DNA of 48,053 nt from Hyphomicrobiales bacterium (GTDB taxonomy: Bacteria; Pseudomonadota; Alphaproteobacteria; Rhizobiales; JAJFHR01): contig JAJFHS010000038.1 of assembly GCA_021775475.1 (NCBI GenBank), positions 1-48,053 of the forward strand, given 5' to 3'. The notes under the pieces were generated by a model. The model was not told the origin of the DNA. It saw only the letters and a list, made by a program, of their open reading frames with translations, and made no database searches. Below are positions 21,866 through 30,361 of this stretch, piece by piece. The translations under genes and the position numbers were made by a program. Each line of letters begins with the position of its first letter. Position 1 is the stretch's first letter.

Positions 21866-22675
21866 CTAAGGTACCATTTTTTGATTATGGATCGCAAACG
21901 GGAAGTATTTCAGAGCATATTTTTCGAGGGATCCATCTGTAGACAGTTGAACCACGGCCGCGTTCAAACGCTTGAGCAGAGCTTCATTGCCCTTGCGCAA
22001 ACCAATCCCAACGCCGGTGCCGAAGAATTTTTGCTCGTCAATTTGCGGGCTGACAAATTCAAAGCCGGCACCATCTTTTTTGCTGAGGAACTTGAGGAAT
22101 GCCTTCATCGGATTTGTCATGATCATGTCGGTGCGGCCATTGACCAGATCGATATACATGGCGTCAGATGAATCGTAAAATACCACATTGGCTTTTGGCA
22201 ATTTTGCTTCGAACCAACTGGCGTAGGTGGTTGCGCGGCCAAGACCAACTTTAAGTCCGGCAAAATTTGCGGCAATGGGTTTTCCGGTATCATCAAACAG
22301 TTTCATGTTGGCATTTTTCTTGCCGACCAGACGGCCAACCGAAATGCGGTAAGGTTTTGAAAAGTCCATTTTCTTCAGGCGCTTTTCTGTAATTGACATG
22401 GAAGCAATAACCAGATCAAATTTGTTGGCCAGAAGAGCAGGGATCATGCCGTCCCATTTCTGGCAGACAAACTTCAGATCAGCGCCAACAATCTTGGCAA
22501 CGCCTTTGGCAACATCGACATCATACCCATCAAGTTCACCGGCAGCGGTTTTAAAATTGAACGGTGCATAGGTACATTCCATGCCGACACGCAAGGTTTC
22601 AGCAGCGGCAGTCTGGAACATTCCGCCTAGCGCAAAAGCCATTGTCGCAAGGGTTAGTATAGCTGTTTTTTTCAT
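21866..22675 (-). CDS. Periplasmic amino-acid-binding protein (SBP family 3)
   Basis: 269 residues. A clear signal peptide (KKTAILTLATMAFALGGMFQ, cleaved near TAAA) is followed by the family-3 motif GMECTYAPFNFK, GYDVDVAKGVAKIVG and WDGMIPALLANKFDLVIASM. AGGGAG lies upstream of the ATG. A copy of the LuxR-associated motif (22758-22784) lies about 83 bases upstream. The Cys in GMECTYAP resembles lysine/arginine/ornithine-type and octopine-type binders, but no ligand can be assigned. Confidence 0.93.
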   Translation of the reverse strand: MKKTAILTLATMAFALGGMFQTAAAETLRVGMECTYAPFNFKTAAGELDGYDVDVAKGVAKIVGADLKFVCQKWDGMIPALLANKFDLVIASMSITEKRLKKMDFSKPYRISVGRLVGKKNANMKLFDDTGKPIAANFAGLKVGLGRATTYASWFEAKLPKANVVFYDSSDAMYIDLVNGRTDMIMTNPMKAFLKFLSKKDGAGFEFVSPQIDEQKFFGTGVGIGLRKGNEALLKRLNAAVVQLSTDGSLEKYALKYFPFAIHNQKMVP

Positions 22676-22757
22676 GGGTCTCCCTTTCCCGTATGTGGTG
22701 GTCGTTAAGTGCAGATCATCGAAATAATATTGAAGTTTGGTATTTTTGCAGGGCTTT

Positions 22758-22784
22758 GGTAAATCCCCCCTGAGGAGGACAGGC
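22758..22784. promoter_or_regulatory. LuxR-associated motif, copy 1 (before the transporter)
   Basis: A 27-base segment matching 24143-24169 at 22 positions, sharing the core ggta-atcc-ccctgagg-gaca-gg. It lies between the aminotransferase stop and the binding-protein start, so the transporter genes may be under the same control as the luxR/aminotransferase pair. Confidence 0.5.
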
Positions 22785-22797
22785 TGCCAGAAGTGCT

Positions 22798-24075
22798 CTA
22801 GGATTGTATAATCTGATCTATAACCGCTAAAGTCTGGTCGATTTCTTCCACCGTATTGTAATGCGCTAACCCGATGCGCACGACACCACCGGCTTCCATT
22901 AATCCCAAGTGATTGACCGGCTCAATGGCATAATTATGACCATTCCATACCTGGATACCACTTGCACCCAGAGTTGTGGCAAGGTCACGGGGGGCGTGCC
23001 CGGCTGCGGTGAATGAGATGGTGGGCACGCGTTTTTCCATGGCATTTGGATTGGTGATGCCGTGAATTTTAATTCCTTTGATCGATGTCAGTCCGTCAAT
23101 CAACTGGCGGGTCAGGGGGATTTCATAATCTGTCAGGCATTCCATGGCGGCGCAGATCTTCTGGCGGCGCGGATTGCCTTTTGTATGGCGTTGATGGTGA
23201 TGGCTGTCCGCAACGGTCTCACCCAGCCAGGCAAAATAATCAATCGTCGCTGTAATGCCGGCCATACCTTCATGGTTGAGGGTTCCTGTTTCAAAACAAT
23301 CAGGAAGAGTGTTGGCTGCCGGGCGTACTTTATAGGGGTCTAGTTGCAACAGTATTTCTTCACGGCCCCACAATACGCCCATGTGGGGACCAAAAAACTT
23401 GTACGGCGAACACGCCAGAAAATCACAGCCCAAGTCCTGCACGTCAATAATACCGTGGGGCGCATATTGTACGGAATCAACAAAGACCAAGGCGCCAACT
23501 GATTTAGCCTTGGCAACCGCGGCACGCACGTCATTAATGGTGCCGGTGAGGTTGCTGGCATGGCCGAAGCACACCAGTTTTGTGCGTTCGGTTAAAAGAT
23601 CGTCGAGAGCGTCCAGATCGAATTCGTAAGTTTCTTTATCAAAGGACAGAAATTTCACTGTCAGGTCATAGTCGCGCGCCATCAAGAGCCACGGTGATAC
23701 ATTGGCATCATGGTCCATCCTGGTGACAATGATTTCATCGCCGGGCGAAAACAGGCGGCCAATGGATCTCGAAACATGAAACGTCAGGGTGGTCATATTC
23801 TGACCAATGATAATTTCGCGTGTCGAGCTGGCGTTAACAAAATCAACCATGGCGCGATGGGCGTCCTCGAACACTTCTGTGGCAGCTTCCGAGGTGCGAA
23901 AAGGGCCTCCGAGATTGGCATTTTTGTATATCAAGCAATCGGTTATCGCATTAATGACCATATCAGGCACCTGAGTGCCGCCGGGATTATCCAGATAGAC
24001 CGGAGAGGTCTGGCCGTTGGTGCGGGTAATTGCCGGGAACTGTGTTCGAATGAGGTCAATATCAAATGCAGGCAT
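22798..24075 (-). CDS. Class V aminotransferase (cysteine-desulfurase-like, SufS-related)
   Basis: PLP-dependent enzyme of 425 residues. The start VYLDNPGGTQVPDMVINAI is typical of the cysteine-desulfurase-like group found outside iron-sulfur operons. FVDSVQYAPHG carries the ring-binding Asp200, and CSPYKFFGPHMG carries the PLP Lys226. It is not next to suf or isc genes. Instead it precedes an amino-acid importer and a dehydrogenase, so it may act on the imported compound (inference). It is divergent from the LuxR gene with a 107-base shared promoter gap. Confidence 0.88.
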   Translation of the reverse strand: MPAFDIDLIRTQFPAITRTNGQTSPVYLDNPGGTQVPDMVINAITDCLIYKNANLGGPFRTSEAATEVFEDAHRAMVDFVNASSTREIIIGQNMTTLTFHVSRSIGRLFSPGDEIIVTRMDHDANVSPWLLMARDYDLTVKFLSFDKETYEFDLDALDDLLTERTKLVCFGHASNLTGTINDVRAAVAKAKSVGALVFVDSVQYAPHGIIDVQDLGCDFLACSPYKFFGPHMGVLWGREEILLQLDPYKVRPAANTLPDCFETGTLNHEGMAGITATIDYFAWLGETVADSHHHQRHTKGNPRRQKICAAMECLTDYEIPLTRQLIDGLTSIKGIKIHGITNPNAMEKRVPTISFTAAGHAPRDLATTLGASGIQVWNGHNYAIEPVNHLGLMEAGGVVRIGLAHYNTVEEIDQTLAVIDQIIQS

Positions 24076-24142
24076 TTTGGGTCATATTTCCTATAAACTG
24101 AGGTTTTTATCTTGGGCTAGTCTATTGACCAAACGGGTCAAG

Positions 24143-24169
24143 GGTATATCCTCCCTGAGGGTGACAAGG
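24143..24169. promoter_or_regulatory. LuxR-associated motif, copy 2 (between luxR and aminotransferase)
   Basis: Second copy of the 27-base motif, with near-palindromic core CCCT-G-AGGG (24153-24161). It lies 14 bases before the luxR start and about 70 bases before the divergent aminotransferase start, fitting joint control or autoregulation. Confidence 0.5.
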
Positions 24170-24182
24170 GAGTACAGGAAGT

Positions 24183-25049
24183 ATGGCGACAGTGCCATTG
24201 AAATTGCCACTTGATCAAAGTTCCGCGATTGAGCCGGATGCGTTTTTCTGGCATGAGGAAATTGGCCGGATCATTGACTGTGTTGATGATGATGCTTTTC
24301 TTTGCCAACTGGTTGACAGTCTGGCGCGGCTTGTACCTTTTTCCATGGCCGTGGTTTTTGCCTACAGTGGACGTTCGCGGCCTTTACGCCTTTTTGATAC
24401 TTTTCCTGATGCGACAGCGCGCAAAGGCATCGAAAATTATGTCAGCGGAACCTATGTCCTTAACCCGTTTTATCTGGCCCATCTGCGCGGTATTGATACT
24501 GGCGTTTACCGCATAACAGAATTGGCACCTGACGCCTATTTTGAAGACAAGGAATTGCGCATAGACAAAATAACCACGGCTAGCCGGGAAGAGCTTGGCT
24601 ATATTACCGAAGGCTGGCCGCGCGGGCAGGAAGAACTGATTATCGCTGTTAATGCTGAAGGGCCGACAACGATTGAAATCAACCTGTTCCAGTTAAAAGT
24701 CTCCGGTGGTTTTTCAGATAGTGAACTCAAATTGCTGAGCGACCAGTTGCCGGTGATCAGTGCTGCATTGCGCAAATACTGGTCTCTGAAAAGTCAATCC
24801 AGTGACGAGCGCCCGCTGGATACACGCATTGACGAGCTGTTTGAGGATTTTGGCAAACCGCAGCTCACCGACAGGGAACGTGAGGTCATTCAATATGTTC
24901 TGCGCGGTCATTCATCAGAATCGATCTCACTGCATCTGGAAATTTCCATTACCACAGTAAAGACTCATCGCAAGCGCGCCTATGCTAAACTTGGTATTTG
25001 TTCGCAATCAGAGCTGTTGTCGGAGTTTTTGAAGTCTATCGCGGCTTAA
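24183..25049 (+). CDS. LuxR-family transcriptional regulator
   Basis: 288 residues. The C-terminal GerE-type helix-turn-helix is at about 225-285: LTDREREVIQYVLRGHSSES, then ISITTVKTHRKRAYAKLG. The N-terminal 200 residues look like a GAF-type sensor rather than an acyl-homoserine-lactone domain or a receiver; I see no phospho-acceptor signature. It is divergent from the aminotransferase gene and shares a motif with the transporter promoter, so it probably controls the amino-acid operon. The start codon ATG at 24183 follows AGGAAGT. Confidence 0.9.
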   Translation: MATVPLKLPLDQSSAIEPDAFFWHEEIGRIIDCVDDDAFLCQLVDSLARLVPFSMAVVFAYSGRSRPLRLFDTFPDATARKGIENYVSGTYVLNPFYLAHLRGIDTGVYRITELAPDAYFEDKELRIDKITTASREELGYITEGWPRGQEELIIAVNAEGPTTIEINLFQLKVSGGFSDSELKLLSDQLPVISAALRKYWSLKSQSSDERPLDTRIDELFEDFGKPQLTDREREVIQYVLRGHSSESISLHLEISITTVKTHRKRAYAKLGICSQSELLSEFLKSIAA

Positions 25050-25053
25050 AACC

Positions 25054-25090
25054 CCTGGCCAGCCCGAATGCCGGGCTGGCCAGGTTCTTT
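25054..25090. terminator. Bidirectional terminator between luxR and the chemoreceptor gene
   Basis: A perfect 13-bp GC-rich stem (25054-25066 with 25072-25084) with a 5-base loop, followed by TTCTTTT on the plus strand and preceded by a short A/T stretch. It sits between the convergent stops at 25049 and 25105. Confidence 0.85.
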
Positions 25091-25104
25091 TCAACATTAA
25101 ACCC

Positions 25105-26895
25105 TCAAGCGACCTTGATTTGATCGACGAATGAATCGACGCTCATTTTCAGGATTTCTGAATTTTTGGACAATTGTTCTGCCGCTGTAGAAACCTGATC
25201 CGATGCAGCGGCTGCTTCCTGCGAAGCTTCGGTTACACCGGTTATGTTTGAAGATACCAGATCGGTTCCCGCCGCTGTTTCCTCAATGGACTGGGCAATC
25301 TCCTGGGTGGCAACGCCTTGTTCATTCATGGCGGACGCTATTTCGCTGGAGAAGGAATCAATCTGCTGGATAACCTCGCCGATACCGGCAATTGAGGCTA
25401 CGGCTGATTCTGTTTTTGACTGAACTTCCTGTATTAATTTGGAAATTCCCTCGGTGGCCTTGGCGGTTTCACTTGCCAGTGATTTGACCTCGCTGGCGAC
25501 AACGGCAAAGCCTTTGCCAGCATCCCCGGCGCGCGCTGATTCAATCGTGGCATTGAGAGCCAGCAAATTGGTCTGCTCGGCAATGTCGGAAATCAGGGAG
25601 ACGACATCGCCAATATTGTGCGCTGTCTGGGCCAGAGAATTCATCTGCTCACTGGTGTCAGCCACATCTATAACCGCCTGTTTGGCAATTTCAGAAGCGC
25701 TGTTGATCTGGACATTGATGTTGGAAATGGAGGCGGTCATTTCCTGTGTGGCCGCAGCCACTGTCTGGACGTTACTGGAAGCCTGGGTGGCAGCGTTTGA
25801 GACCGTGGTGGATTTGCTGGTGGTTTCTTCGGCTATCTGCGTCATGGTCTGAGCGGTCGTGCTCAGCTCCGTTGAAGCCGAAGACACAGTGGTGACAATT
25901 TCACCAATATCAGCGACAAAATTCTTAGTAGCCTCCGCCATAGCAACCTGCCTGTCGGTATCGACTTTCTGCTTGGCCTCGTTTTCTTCTTCAAGCTGTT
26001 TGGTGCGGATCATATTGTCGCGGAATGTTACATAAGCTTCGGCAACATTGCCGATCTCATCTTTGTTGTAAATTTTAACATCAACCGACATGTCGTTGTT
26101 GTTGAGGGCATCAAGCCCGGATACGATCTCATTTAACGGACGGGTGATGCTCTTTGTAACCAGCAGGTAGGAGATTAAAGTTCCTGATATCAAGGTGATC
26201 ACCGATAGAATCATCATCAGTTTTACTGCTAAGTTATCGGCTTTTTCGGCGTCTTCTACCGAATCAATGGTAAATTGATTGGTTGCCGACAAAATGCTTT
26301 TGGTAAATTTCTCGATGTCTTTACCAAATCCTTCAATTTCAGGTAGTTTGGCGAGAGTTTGCTCAGCGCCTCCCTGTTCGACCAGTTTAAATAATTCGAG
26401 AGATTTATCGGCAAATTTATCATACACGATATCCAAGTTTTTAACTAACTTTGCGATGTTTTTAAATTTTTCAGTGTCTTCATTGCCTGCTCTAGACATA
26501 TCTATCGTCAAACTTTTTTTCACCAGACTGGAAACTTTCTCGAAACTCTTCTCGACAGTTTCATTCAGCTCTTTAAATTCGACCAAAACTTTATTAAGCT
26601 CGGCCTTGGCTTTTGGATCGTCCTTGATCACTTCGGCAAAACGAGAGGCACGTTCTACAAGTACCATCTGATCTAACTGGGAAATTGTGATTGAGGATAC
26701 AGCATCAGACAATGGCAGATTTCGCATGGCGATTATATCGATTTCCGCATCAATCTTGTTCATCTGCCAAATGCTGACGCCGGATGTAACGCCGACCATG
26801 AGCAGCAAAAAAGCCACGAGGTTGAAAACCTTGGTGCCAATCTTCATTGATCCGCCAAAGCTTGAAGGTAAAATTTGAGTGAGTTTGCTAAACAT
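25105..26895 (-). CDS. Methyl-accepting chemotaxis protein
   Basis: 596-residue transmembrane receptor. TM1 is about residues 24-46, then a mostly helical periplasmic four-helix-bundle-like domain, TM2 about 232-254, HAMP about 255-308 ([20 protein letters not shown]), and a signalling domain with the hairpin tip [20 protein letters not shown]. There is no NWETF-type CheR tether at the C-terminus, which ends QIKVA. A downstream Met (position 17 of the ORF) is an alternative start. Ligand unknown; the adjacent amino-acid operon makes an amino acid a reasonable guess. Confidence 0.95.
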   Translation of the reverse strand: MFSKLTQILPSSFGGSMKIGTKVFNLVAFLLLMVGVTSGVSIWQMNKIDAEIDIIAMRNLPLSDAVSSITISQLDQMVLVERASRFAEVIKDDPKAKAELNKVLVEFKELNETVEKSFEKVSSLVKKSLTIDMSRAGNEDTEKFKNIAKLVKNLDIVYDKFADKSLELFKLVEQGGAEQTLAKLPEIEGFGKDIEKFTKSILSATNQFTIDSVEDAEKADNLAVKLMMILSVITLISGTLISYLLVTKSITRPLNEIVSGLDALNNNDMSVDVKIYNKDEIGNVAEAYVTFRDNMIRTKQLEEENEAKQKVDTDRQVAMAEATKNFVADIGEIVTTVSSASTELSTTAQTMTQIAEETTSKSTTVSNAATQASSNVQTVAAATQEMTASISNINVQINSASEIAKQAVIDVADTSEQMNSLAQTAHNIGDVVSLISDIAEQTNLLALNATIESARAGDAGKGFAVVASEVKSLASETAKATEGISKLIQEVQSKTESAVASIAGIGEVIQQIDSFSSEIASAMNEQGVATQEIAQSIEETAAGTDLVSSNITGVTEASQEAAAASDQVSTAAEQLSKNSEILKMSVDSFVDQIKVA

Positions 26896-27474
26896 ATTGT
26901 GGTCCCAATAACTGAAATGGTGTATTTATTTGGATTTGACTATAGCTTTACTGAATTACCCTGATTTTCGCCTGAGAAATTGATCTGGTTTTACATGTGG
27001 AGCTTTATATTTAAGCATGAATACATTCAATAACAGGTTGAGTGCTTGTGGCATAACTCCCCTATAGGTTGATAGGCTAATGGGGTTAACAAATCGTTCT
27101 AAAATGGAATTTTTTGATCAGAGTAAGGAGTTTTTGCAAAATTTGGTTCGGAGTTTTCCATAGCTTCAGATGTTTGTTTTGCGGGATTTTATGGAAATTT
27201 TCGATTCTGAAAGGCCCGGTGAGATGGCTTTGAGGGAGCGAAAATAATGTGTCAATTTCTAACCGAAGAATAGAATATCCGGGTCTGGTGTCATCATGTC
27301 TGAGCACATATGGAAACTCTCAAGACATTTCAGAGCGATCATGATATTGACTTATTTCCGTTGGAAAACCGGAGCGGTATTTTTATCCGTGGCATGATCC
27401 ATGTACCGTTCAGCGGCGTGGCTGTATCGTCGGGAAGAAGGCATTTTGCGTGTTGATGGTAAGGTATAGGGCGT
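26896..27474. other. Gene-poor region upstream of the chemoreceptor and the reductase
   Basis: A 579-base AT-rich gap between divergent genes. I recognise no gene. Open frames of about 33-73 codons exist on both strands (for example 27310-27456, plus) without a recognisable family. At 27059-27078 a sequence matches the LuxR-associated motif at 14 of 20 positions (CCCCTATAGGTTGATAGGCT), which may be a weak third site. Confidence 0.5.
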
Positions 27475-28185
27475 ATGACGGTTAAGGTTGAAAATGAACT
27501 CATGCGCCTTGATATTGTTGGCGTGTTTGACGAAACGCCGATGATCCGCAGTTTTGAGCTGGCAGCGCCGGGTGGTAGCGAATTGCCGACATTTACAGCG
27601 GGCGCTCACATTATCGTTCATCTGCCCGGTGGCTATGAGCGGCAATATTCGCTTAGTGGAGACCCGGCGGACGCAACTCGTTATCGCCTGGGTATTTTGA
27701 AACTCGAAAATGGCCGCGGCGGCTCGGCAACCTTTCACCGAGAGATAAAACCGGGCGATACTTTAAGTGTTTCTGCGCCACGCAATCACTTTGGCCTCGA
27801 TGAGGCAGCCAAACATTTTCGCTTTATAGCCGGTGGCATCGGGCTTACGCCTTTTATGTCGATGGTGCCGGTTCTCAAACGCGAGGCCCGTGCATTTCAC
27901 CTTGATATCTGTACTCGCGCCCGCGAGGATACACCGTTTCTCGATGAGCTTGACCAACTGGTAAGCGAGGGCGTGGCAACTTTCCATCATGATGGCGGCA
28001 ATCCGGAAGACGGGTTGCAGGTTGAAGACAGTCTGCGAGAGGTTGATTTAAGCCTGCATGTCTATTGCTGTGGTCCCATGGGGCTGATGAAGGCGGTGCG
28101 CAAAACCAGCCGCCACTGGCCACGTGACAATATTCATTTCGAACTGTTCGGCTCAACCCAACCCACAGCAAAGACCGGCACATGA
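27475..28185 (+). CDS. VanB/PDR-like flavin reductase lacking the ferredoxin domain
   Basis: FNR-fold oxidoreductase of 236 residues. The FMN/FAD-binding motif RQYSLSG is at residues 56-62, the NAD-binding loop GGIGLTPFMSM at 120-130 and CCGPMGLM at 198-205. Relatives in phthalate and vanillate oxygenase reductases have about 315 residues and end in a plant-type 2Fe-2S domain with four cysteines. Here the protein stops right after the NAD domain, and slyX starts in the overlapping ATGA. No oxygenase gene is adjacent. The partner electron acceptor is unknown. Confidence 0.82.
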   Translation: MTVKVENELMRLDIVGVFDETPMIRSFELAAPGGSELPTFTAGAHIIVHLPGGYERQYSLSGDPADATRYRLGILKLENGRGGSATFHREIKPGDTLSVSAPRNHFGLDEAAKHFRFIAGGIGLTPFMSMVPVLKREARAFHLDICTRAREDTPFLDELDQLVSEGVATFHHDGGNPEDGLQVEDSLREVDLSLHVYCCGPMGLMKAVRKTSRHWPRDNIHFELFGSTQPTAKTGT

Positions 28186-28397
28186 AACCTCAGGATGACC
28201 CCACTGAACGCCTCGATGCGCTGGAAGCAATCGTTGCCGAACAACACCAGACGATTGATGAGTTAAGCGAGATGGTGACCAGGCAGTGGGATGTTATCGA
28301 AAAGCTCAAACACCAACTCGCCAAAATAACCGACCAGTTGCAGGATATCGAAGAAAACCGGCCCGGGCCGGACAATCAAAAAGCTCCGCATTATTAG
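28182..28397 (+). CDS. slyX: SlyX family protein
   Basis: 71-residue coiled-coil protein of unknown function. It is nearly all heptad-like (RLDALEAIVAEQHQTIDELS, then EMVTRQWDVIEKLKHQL) with a Pro-rich, His-Tyr-ending tail, as in SlyX. It overlaps the reductase stop by four bases, so the two are co-translated. A link between SlyX and a flavin reductase is not something I know from characterised systems. Confidence 0.85.
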   Translation: MKPQDDPTERLDALEAIVAEQHQTIDELSEMVTRQWDVIEKLKHQLAKITDQLQDIEENRPGPDNQKAPHY

Positions 28398-28656
28398 GTG
28401 CATTTGATGTTAAATGCCGTCTGAATACGATGGATTTGTCACCAGCACACCGAGGTCTGGAAGGGTGCCGCGTCCCGGGTGATTTCTATTTCGTGGTCAT
28501 TACATGCAAATTCAACGGAGTTTAATCTACTCGTTGCCTGTCGCCGTGAATTTGATCTGGAGCAATTCGGGAAGCATCATTTTGTGATTCAATTTTTTTG
28601 GCGCGATTACTGAAGAGTTGCGCCTGATTGGCTGTTTTTTGAAAAGGAGAGATAAA

Positions 28657-29181
28657 ATGTTCCAAACTATCCTTGTCGCGACAGACGGGTCTGATCATGC
28701 CAAACGGGCCGTCGGGCTGGCCGCAGATCTTGCCAAAAAATACAAAGCGAAACTGATCGCCGTACATGTTATGGGCAATGACCCGTTGCCTGATGGTGAC
28801 CGGCATTTGGTAGAAGTAGAATTCGCCGATGAAATCAGTAAATTTCCCACTACCGTTCCATACGATATGATTAAGGGCGTTGGCGTGCAGACTGTCGTCA
28901 GTCTGCACCGTGAAAAAGATGAGGTGCTGCGTCGGCTCATCGGTAAACATCTGCTTCAAATCGTCGCCAAAGAAGTCGGTGAAAGTGGTGTAAATGATGT
29001 TACAACAGTACTGAAAATGGGTGATCCTGCCTCACAAATCCTAGAAGTTGCGGATAAGAACAGTGTTGATTTGATCGTGCTGGGCAGCCGGGGACTGGGC
29101 GGCCTGGGAGACCTGTTTTTGGGCGGTGTTTCCAATAAGGTAAGTCATGGCACTAATAGTAACGTCTTGATTGTGAAGTAG
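28657..29181 (+). CDS. Universal stress protein (UspA family)
   Basis: 174-residue cytoplasmic protein with the UspA fold. The N-terminus is MFQTILVATDGSDHAKRAVG. The C-terminal nucleotide-binding motif is VLGSRGLGGLGDLFLGGVSN, close to the G-2x-G-9x-G(S/T) ATP-binding pattern. The ATG at 28657 is chosen because AAAGGAGAG lies just upstream; a frame extension to 28618 lacks a ribosome-binding site. It is preceded by a 259-base gap in which I see no other gene, and it is convergent with the flavoprotein gene. Confidence 0.93.
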   Translation: MFQTILVATDGSDHAKRAVGLAADLAKKYKAKLIAVHVMGNDPLPDGDRHLVEVEFADEISKFPTTVPYDMIKGVGVQTVVSLHREKDEVLRRLIGKHLLQIVAKEVGESGVNDVTTVLKMGDPASQILEVADKNSVDLIVLGSRGLGGLGDLFLGGVSNKVSHGTNSNVLIVK

Positions 29182-29202
29182 TTGCTTTTCGACAATCTCG
29201 TC

Positions 29203-30294
29203 TCAACCGCGATGTAAAAACCTGTCAATCAATGGACAGGGGCTCGCAGGATCAAAAATAAAGTCCGCAAACTGTTCTGCGATTGCCGGTGCGCGCAAAA
29301 AACCGGCACCGGCGTGGCTGAGGGTATAATAGAGGCTTGGTATGGTTTTGCTGACGCCCAGTCTCAAGGTGCCATCACCGATGAGGGCGCGGATACCTGA
29401 TGTGGCTTCTGTGATGGTCAGGTTGGCCGCGGCTGGCAGCAGGTCGATTGCCGATTGTTTCAGGCGCATCCGGGTATCTTCCGGGACGTGGGTCGAGGTT
29501 TCATCATCTTCGTGGGTGGAGCCTACCAACAGGCGGCCGTCACTGCGCGGGGTTAAGACGTGGCCGTTGGGGTGGCGCAGGAGATGAGAGGTGAGGGGGT
29601 GTTGGCTGTCCATGCCGAGACTTATAATTGCCCCTTTTACCGGGCGGCATTTTGGCAACTCCGGCGGTAGGCCTTCGATATCATTGGTGTCGATGGCAGA
29701 GCTGAGTACGATGCGCGTGGCCCTGAAAGTGCTATTTTGGGTTTTCGCGCCAGTGACCTGTCCGTGTTCATGTTGAATTTCTGTTACTTTTTCTCCTTCG
29801 ATTATGGTGCCGCCAGCGTTGGTAATGGCAATGGCTAGAGCCTGGCACAACAGGCGTCCATCGAGCCAATGCACACCTGGCAGATAAGCTGCGGAGATTA
29901 TATCTGGCGACAGGTTTGGTTCGCGGTTGCGTAATTCTTTACCTTCCAGCCATTGAATATTCCAGCCTTGGGCCTGTCTGGCTTCGGCATCGTTTTTTAC
30001 CCCGTCAATGCTGTCGGCAAAGGCCGGGCGCAGTTGGCCGTTGCTGCGGTAATCAATTGATTTACCTGACGCCTGTTCAGTCTCAGCTACAAACCCCGGC
30101 CAGGCTTTTATTGATGCCCATTCCAAGTTGCGCATGGCCCCGAGCCCGAGGCGAGGTTCAAGGTAGGCGGAGGCTACCCCGCTGGCACCGCTGCCGACGT
30201 GATGTTGTTCGATCACGGTGATTTTTTCACCTTTTTTGGTTAAACACCAGCCAAGTGCCAGTCCGGCAATGCCGCCGCCGACGATTATTATCAA
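29203..30294 (-). CDS. FAD-dependent oxidoreductase (glycine-oxidase/DAO family)
   Basis: 363 residues of the D-amino-acid-oxidase fold. The N-terminal FAD-binding dinucleotide motif is IIIVGGGIAGLALGWCL, followed by the GSGASGVASAYLEPR loop. The C-terminal FAD contact region is YYTLSHAGAGFLRAPAIAEQ. It resembles ThiO (glycine oxidase) and the MnmC oxidase domain, but no thiamine or tRNA-modification genes are adjacent. The substrate is likely a small amine or amino acid. It is divergent from the DUF3095 gene with a 67-base gap. Confidence 0.88.
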   Translation of the reverse strand: MIIIVGGGIAGLALGWCLTKKGEKITVIEQHHVGSGASGVASAYLEPRLGLGAMRNLEWASIKAWPGFVAETEQASGKSIDYRSNGQLRPAFADSIDGVKNDAEARQAQGWNIQWLEGKELRNREPNLSPDIISAAYLPGVHWLDGRLLCQALAIAITNAGGTIIEGEKVTEIQHEHGQVTGAKTQNSTFRATRIVLSSAIDTNDIEGLPPELPKCRPVKGAIISLGMDSQHPLTSHLLRHPNGHVLTPRSDGRLLVGSTHEDDETSTHVPEDTRMRLKQSAIDLLPAAANLTITEATSGIRALIGDGTLRLGVSKTIPSLYYTLSHAGAGFLRAPAIAEQFADFIFDPASPCPLIDRFLHRG

Positions 30295-30361
30295 ACCACT
30301 TTTTCCTTATGCGCCATCAAATCGATTGAAAACACCATAGCCGACGTAATAGGATATCGCC

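Noticed and set aside
27310..27456. 48-codon plus-strand open frame before the reductase
   Set aside because: There is no ribosome-binding site or known family and it ends in a different frame from the reductase; evidence is too thin for a gene.
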